A stretch of 64,000 nucleotides of DNA from Holothuria scabra. Lineage: Eukaryota; Echinodermata; Holothuroidea; Aspidochirotida; Holothuriidae. The stretch spans positions 49,138,879-49,202,878 of the forward strand of contig CM074187.1 of the NCBI GenBank assembly GCA_037179385.1, read 5' to 3'. The translations under genes were made by a program, and so were the position numbers. Under the pieces are notes generated by a model. It was not told the DNA's origin, made no database searches, and saw only the letters and a list, made by a program, of their open reading frames with translations. This document shows positions 57,826 to 64,000 of this stretch, piece after piece (position 1 is the first letter of the stretch; each line of letters begins with the position of its first letter).

Positions 57826-60800
57826 CTGTCAACAAACAGAGAGTATACTTTCTCATTAGTATGGAGCTGATGCTAAATATCCAACGAAGTAAAAGATTTA
57901 CAGAGTTGGGAAAAATTCCCAGATAGATTTTCCTCAACTTCTTCAGTTTTTTTATGTACAAAACATGCAAATTCCCCCTCAGTTAATAAAAATTTCCCTT
58001 CCAATACCCAAATTTTGAGAGAGGAACCTCCCAGTTTCCCATTTCTTCTTACCCATGGTAAAAGAAAAGTTGGGCGAGGCTATATTTCATCTGAATGTGA
58101 TCTATGGATCGTTTTATGAGTCATACACCAAAAAAAAAACTTTCCCATCAAATATTTTGCAACATAATCCGTACATATTTCTTCCAGGTAACGGCAGGGA
58201 AGGAGTATGACTGTCTGTTTTCACTGACTGTTCTGAAAGCAGGAAAAAACATTGAAGGGATATTAATTCTCAATTTCCTATTCACATGGACTGACTACAG
58301 GTAAAGGGTGAGGGAGGGATAAAAAAATTTAAAAAGAAATAGAAACAGAATAAAAAGTTCCACATTGGAAGCAAACAGCAAAAAAAAAAGTAGCAAAACA
58401 GAAAGATATTGAAGGAAGGAAGTTACCTCAACCATTTTCAAAAAATAATTCTTTCAGTGAATACACTGAAGAAACTTCTTTTGTTAATATCTTAACAAAT
58501 GGAAATTTATCTAAAAATAGGCACTCTATTAAAAAAAATTTGGGAAGGCAAAAATACCATTCTTCATTGCAGGGACTTTTTCATGATGGTCATAAAAAGC
58601 TTCCTTATGCAGTTTTTTGCTTTGTCCCCCTTTTCGTAAAGTTCTATTGACATCTATATCAATACCATGGAAACAATCTTAATTGCTTAGACATAGCAGT
58701 AGCTCAAAATATCTTTCAGGCAATGGAAATGCTGGTTCCAAATATGAGTCTGTCCCACTTAAAAGCAATAAAATTGACACAAAGCAGGTATGAATGGCAA
58801 AAATGGTATTAAAACTACACAGCCCAGGAGAAAATTCCAGTTGAAACTGGTTCAAACCAATTACCGATTTTCTAGTCTGAGTTTCAAGATGGATGCTACA
58901 CAATATTTTTTCCTGGGGGAGTACAGAATTATCAACACATTTTTGGAAAATGCAAAGGACAAATTCAGCTAAATTTTGAAAATTGATGCTGTGATCTTGA
59001 AAATGAGGGAATGAAAGAACATTTTTTTTTTTAAATTTACAGATAAAAAGTTATATACACCCATGTAATAGCCAAATAATTATTTTACATTTAATGTTAC
59101 AATGACATACCATGTACCAATGGGAACAACCATACTTTGGAGAGTTTAATTTTCTACTAGGCCTTCATTTTATTTCACAATGTAAGCTCCATTTTAATAA
59201 CACCTCCCTTTCTCTTCACATTCCAACAATTTAAAGGGCCAATCCTCTCACCCCAAACTACACTTTTGTAGGGGGGTACAGAAACTCTCCATTGGGCCAG
59301 CTTTTTGATTGACTGTTAATTCAAACAATGTAGATTACCAAAGCTTACATTACAAAGCATGAACTGTACTGAGAGTGTTTTGATTATACACATAGAGCTT
59401 TTCTATACTCACCCCGAAGCAATAAACTGAGATTGTGACTGGATAAGGATGAATTTCACACAATTGTGGGAGGGGCTTAAGTAAGAAGGTTAGGAGAATT
59501 GGTACTGTTTGGGGGGAGAGAACTGGGCCTTTAACAAGTATCACAACCACATTCCCTTTTCCAGCTCTTACAAACTGCACCTACAAAGCTGCATAGCACA
59601 TTTCCCTTTGTGATATATCAATGGTGTTCTACCGGTTTGCATCACATTGTTTTGGTGGTAAGCAGGTTGAGGACGAGGGCTCATCGAGTGAGGGCAGCCT
59701 TCATCTCCGCCATGCCATTTGTTTATCAGGGTCTAGTTTTGGGTATGTGGGATACAAGTGTTATAGGAGGGTAAGTAGATAGGTGAAGTAGATAGTCCAA
59801 TTTTAACAACACCATTTTTTTCTTAACATCCAACCATTTAACAAGCATCCCAGACCATTTCCTATTCCAACTCTTTAAGCTACCGCTGCAAAGCACATTT
59901 GCTTTGGCTATATATATCTGGCATTACACCAATTTTGCAATAATGAAATCATTTTACTTGAATAATGTAACTCGATATATTTGGGCTACATCATATTCCT
60001 TGAGGCACGCGAAAGCAAATAAAATATGTTCCATCCAGGATACGAATCTGAGTTGCGATTTTTTCCTATTTTATTAAATCCTTTTAGCGATATAGCAGTA
60101 CCACATCCCTATTTCAAGCACACAATGCATTACTTTGACATTGCCTTGAATACAATATTGTAGTCAGTACCCAACAAAACAGTTTTGGCCGAGAAATGTC
60201 AAAAGGCTGATTGATGTAAGCAAGCTCCTTTCAGTTTTAATTAGCTTCCATGTGTACTGCTGCTTCTCATGTTCCGCTATGTTGATTACAGAACGAACAC
60301 AAACATGGCAGTACTAATGCCACAATTAATGCTGCTATAGAAGAAATATTGAGTCATGGACTTAAAATTCTCAACATACAAAACTATGACTAAATCTATA
60401 AAGGAAAATCAGGACGGTAGGGAGGTTGGGAGGCAGGGAGGTAGGGAGGGGAGAGGTATGGGGTTGTTTCCGGTGGGAGTTGTGGACCTACAGTGTAAGG
60501 TTAAGTTATGTTATATCCAATTTGCTGATGAACCATGCAAAAGTTATAACATATCATGCAAATGAAGGGAATAATTTATTGTTCAAAATTTAATAAGCAG
60601 TTTTTTTATTTCTTGATTTCTAGACCAATATATTAATGGAAACCATAGGAAAGTTGTTGAAGCAGGACCTGCTAAACAATTTTGTATTTTTGTAGCAATA
60701 TGACGCAGTGTGTACAGCAAAATGAGACATACTGGCAGAGAGAATATTTGCTGTTCTTTGTAATGCATCAGTGGATACTACATTTTTCATTTCCACAATT

Positions 60801-63479
60801 TATTTCTATTCCACCTTTTTTTTTTGGGGGGGGGAGGGAGGGGGGAGAGGGGAGACAAAAAAAATAAAAAAAGCCTACTACATAACCTATGTCCTACACT
60901 CTCACACTGCTTCCCTTGGTGCATCCTTGTGTTAAACAGTCCTTTCCAATGTTCAAGGAGGAATACAGATGATTCTAGGGAATAACAGGGTTTGAAATAA
61001 CCTACAGCACCAATACCCACAACTAGATGGCCTGAACTGATGGCCATAGTGCCCCTCAGAAATATCCAATGATATAACCTAGACCTATGTACAGTCAAAT
61101 TGTTCATTTTGGTGGTGTCTCTTTCCAAGCTTATTTCAAGCTCTGGGATTAACCTTAAATCCCACTTTTTAAATTTCCATACCTACCCAACAAATTTAAT
61201 ACATGAAATTCCCCAAAACTCCCTGGCTTGGAAATCTATGAGAGGCAACACCTGCTTCTATCAATGGATACCATTTATGTATACCTAAAGTTACAGCCAA
61301 GTTAGCTGCTGACACTGTGGTAACCCTACCAACAAAGGGCATCCTACACACTATAACTTCCTTCTACATTTTGCTTTACTGTATGTAGTAACCTATACCT
61401 ACCACTTAGTATCTGAATCAATCCTCCCAATCTCACCAATCAGCTTTAATACATCATGTGACTTCAAAATGTACGAAATAAAAGAAAAAAACCATCTGTA
61501 CTTCCGACACCATATTTAACCAAGACATTCATACACCTTTTCAAGGTAATATTCCCATGGCAACCAGTTGTGAGGTAACAAGCACTGGCCAATAGGAGCA
61601 TCATACAACATCACATTAAGTGATCCCTTCTCATATTTTTTACAAAATTAAGTGATCTTATTCTTCTTAGACATTTTCAGCAGAAACTGTTTTAGCATCT
61701 GTGGTCAAAGGTCACAAACATGAGAGGTTGTGGAACCATATAGACCACAAGAAATATTGTTTGAACTGTCTGCCCCTCTAAAAACACACAACCCTAACCC
61801 TTGCATGTAAGTCAGGCAAAACCATTAATCTTTTTCCCCTATTAAGGAAGTGACATTGTCAATGTCTTTCTTTTCAAAATTTCAAACTCTTGATGGAAGT
61901 GTTTGGGAGGAAACTAACAGTGTGTGGTACATTACCTATATTTACTCTCTTAACAGAGGCATATTTATTACATTAAATATGACTAAGGATAATAAATTTC
62001 CACAAATCACCTGACTCACTCCACACAGTACATTTATTGTTAGTGTTTATAGTTGACAGGGTAGCACCTGTATTGTGACACATTCAATTCAATCACAACC
62101 ACATATTGTACAACTATGTACAGCTGCATGGTTGAGCTTCTTATTCAACCAACCAACCAATCTAAATTTGGTAGATCTACATATGAATGCCTCTTTCAGA
62201 CACAACATAATGGGACTGCTAAAATGTAACTATACACAGTAAATGCTTATTTTGAATATCACACTGACTAATGCCATTTTAATTTCCACGAAATTTCAAG
62301 CTGTGTTTGCAGTTGTTACCAGACATACTGTTACTGAATAATTGAGTAACAAATTGCAATATGCTATTGAAGCTGAATACTGCAATGTACTGCAATGAAT
62401 AATGTGCACCAAAACCATTATCATATAACTGTTGTCTCTCGCTAAGTTGCTAAATTAATTGTAGGCAACACAATGTGCTAAAAGCCAAGGCCTAAATTCT
62501 TCATAGTGGGTATACCTTTCCTTGGGAGTATGATCCTTGCATCATTTTGCAGGTCTTGAATTTTAACACATCCGAGTGTAACCACATACCATCACTCTCC
62601 TGAAATCACTGCGAAGAGTGATTTTTTACACACCAAGATGAAGATGGGAGTTCGTATAATTCCATTAGACTTTGATAAAACAGCTCACCTACCACACTCC
62701 TTAATTTCCTCTAGAGTGCAATTGGCAGCGCACCTGGAAAATCTAAAACTCAAGGCCTGAATTTGCCCTTATCATGTCTACTTGCTAACATTTTGTATCA
62801 CACAAAAAAGCAGTTTCAGTAAGCTAATGTCACACTAATGTAAGCTTATTTCAAAGAAACTTAAGCAGGAAGTTTTAGTCATTGTGGAACCTTTGATAGT
62901 TGAAAGATCTCCACAAGAATATATGTCAGCTGGACTATACCAACAGCTACTGCTCAACCTGTATTATTTAGAATAGACATAAAGAATGAAGCTACCCCTT
63001 AATTTGGTATGTTAATATGAAAAAAAAAAATCTTTAGATGTTTGAAAGGTAAAAGGAAGATTCCCTTCCTATTCTGCTGTAGTGCAAACACTGCAATGAA
63101 GATGTGTATTTCAGAGATAGATGACAGCCACTCCAACAATAGGATGATGTGCAAAATGAAACATTACAAGGTAATGGGTTCCTTCACCAATGAATAGAGC
63201 ATAAGAGGTTTAACAATTGGGAAATATTCTATGAGTCGCTAATGTCTAGGTTACTAAGAAAGCAAGCAGAGTGATGAATGAGCTCCTTCTAAAAATGATA
63301 TCTATTGAATTATTCAAAACCAGAAAGCCAAAAGGCTTAGTGATTCCTTGCCGCTGAAATGTAAGGCCTTTTTTCACTTTGACATTGCTTGGCAATGTTT
63401 TTCAATTAACAGGGCTCCATAATGTGCCCAGAAAGTACACATGCAAGGCATCCAATTTTCCTACATTGAGATCCCCCTT
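57826..63479. other. Probable CLASP intron upstream of exon a; no exon recognised
   Basis: No TOG1 exon or start codon was found on the minus strand in this 5.7-kb stretch. Diverged copies of a CACATTCCCTTTTCCAGCTC-type sequence occur at about 59540-59620 and 59830-59910. A purine-rich GGGAGG tract lies at 60418-60460. The most likely explanation is a long intron leading to TOG1 exons outside the window. Confidence 0.5.
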
Positions 63480-64000
63480 GCCCGTTGTGAACCCAAATGA
63501 CATTTGACCTCCACCAAAAACTTCTGGGACCATGTATTCACTATGTGCCATCTACAGGACAAGTTACAGGACCCTACAAGTGACATTTCTTGAAAGACTG
63601 TGCAGGAAAGCTTGTCAGGCTTTGAACATGCTGACTCCAAATGAACTTTGACCTTTCAGAAAATCCATAGGGATCATCTAATCAATATGACCAATCCACA
63701 CACTAAATATGAGCACACTCACATGTAATGTTCTTGAGATATCGTGTTTACGAAGTTTTGACCTTTTGACCTCTCATGACCCCAAATGACCTTTGACCTC
63801 CACCAAAAACAATAGGGATCATCTACTCAATATGACCAACACTCTCACCAAACATGAGCACAGTCACATGTGCCATTCTTGAGATATTGTGTTTTCGAGG
63901 TTTTGACCTTTTGACCTCTCCTGACCCCAAATGACCTTTGATCTCCACCAAAAGCAGTAGGGATCATCTACTCAATATGGCCAAGGCACACACCGAATAT
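63480..64000. repeat. Tandem array, period 144-145 bp, with DR1-like motifs
   Basis: TGACCTTTGACCT (perfect at 63787-63799) or one-mismatch forms recur at 63498, 63642, 63787 and 63932. Each is followed by CTCCACCAAAAACAATAGGG ATCATCTACTCAATATGACC in the better-preserved units. TGACCTTTTGACCT also recurs at 63759 and 63904. The array runs off the right edge. Confidence 0.88.

Noticed and set aside
58104..58304. Plus-strand frame containing VTAGKEYDCLFSLTVLKAG bounded by TTCCAG and ACAGGTAAAG
   Set aside because: The boundaries look exon-like, but there is no recognisable family, no neighbouring exon and no phase partner.
58427..58460. Minus-strand donor after AAAATGGTTGAG (phase 0) as the exon preceding exon a
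   Set aside because: The open frame runs only eight codons back to a stop, with no acceptor that has a pyrimidine tract.
60356..60565. Plus-strand frame with GGREVGRQGGREGRG-like sequence
   Set aside because: It comes from a GGGAGG purine repeat and is not a protein feature.
62688..62732. 45-nt minus-strand block with acceptor TTTTCCAG and donor GTGAGC, as a possible upstream CLASP exon
   Set aside because: It is open in one frame only, and its exit phase (2) cannot join exon a (phase 0 entry). There is no similarity to the TOG1-TOG2 linker.
1..64000. CRISPR arrays, operons, ribosome binding sites and rRNA genes
   Set aside because: Intron-rich eukaryotic DNA. Tandem repeats present have no uniform spacer structure, and no rRNA signature was seen.

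Overview
The window looks like nuclear DNA from an invertebrate animal. It is AT-rich and intron-rich, and its introns are crowded with short interspersed repeats and small TIR transposons. The repeat types (TGACCTTTGACC tandem arrays, tRNA-headed SINEs ending in CTAACTAA tails, AGGCCTA-rich patches) and the protein sequence suggest a marine deuterostome, perhaps an echinoderm. That taxon call is inference. No bacterial, organellar or CRISPR-like feature was seen.

One protein-coding gene fills the window. It is a CLASP (CLIP-associating protein; Orbit/MAST family) gene on the minus strand. I traced 30 coding exons from 57825 down to a TAA stop at 6522-6524. Every intron is GT-AG and every exon-exon phase agrees. 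The exons sum to 3639 nt, which is 1212 codons plus the stop. The fragment starts in the linker between TOG1 and TOG2. The exons for TOG1 and the start codon are not recognisable in 57826-64000 and probably lie beyond the right edge, so the gene is 5'-incomplete. Residue numbers below refer to this 1212-residue fragment. They run: linker (1-55), TOG2 (about 56-285), Ser/Arg-rich microtubule- and EB1-binding region with an SxIP motif (about 286-548), TOG3 (about 549-782), Ser/Pro-rich linker (783-965), and the C-terminal TOG-like CLIP-interacting domain (about 966-1190).

Region by region: 1-6521 holds the probable 3' UTR, a tRNA-like SINE and a long C tract. 6522-20724 encodes the C-terminal domain and second linker. 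26054-32080 encodes TOG3. 32819-46828 encodes the Ser/Arg region. 46649-54632 encodes TOG2. 55652-57825 encodes the first linker. 57826-64000 shows no convincing exon and ends in a tandem array with a period near 145 bp.

The introns carry several separable repeat systems. There are seven copies of one tRNA-derived SINE, all in the same orientation, two of them with perfect 11-bp target duplications. A second repeat ends in a similar tail. There is a hAT-like MITE with a perfect 8-bp duplication, and a CAGGG-type TIR family that includes a 1.9-kb element with internal tandem repeats. A solo LTR sits inside a CA microsatellite. Three arrays contain perfect DR1 nuclear-receptor-type motifs. I found no undescribed multigene system. 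The observations most worth testing are a possible internal promoter with a phase-compatible first exon, a possible poison exon, and the DR1 arrays.
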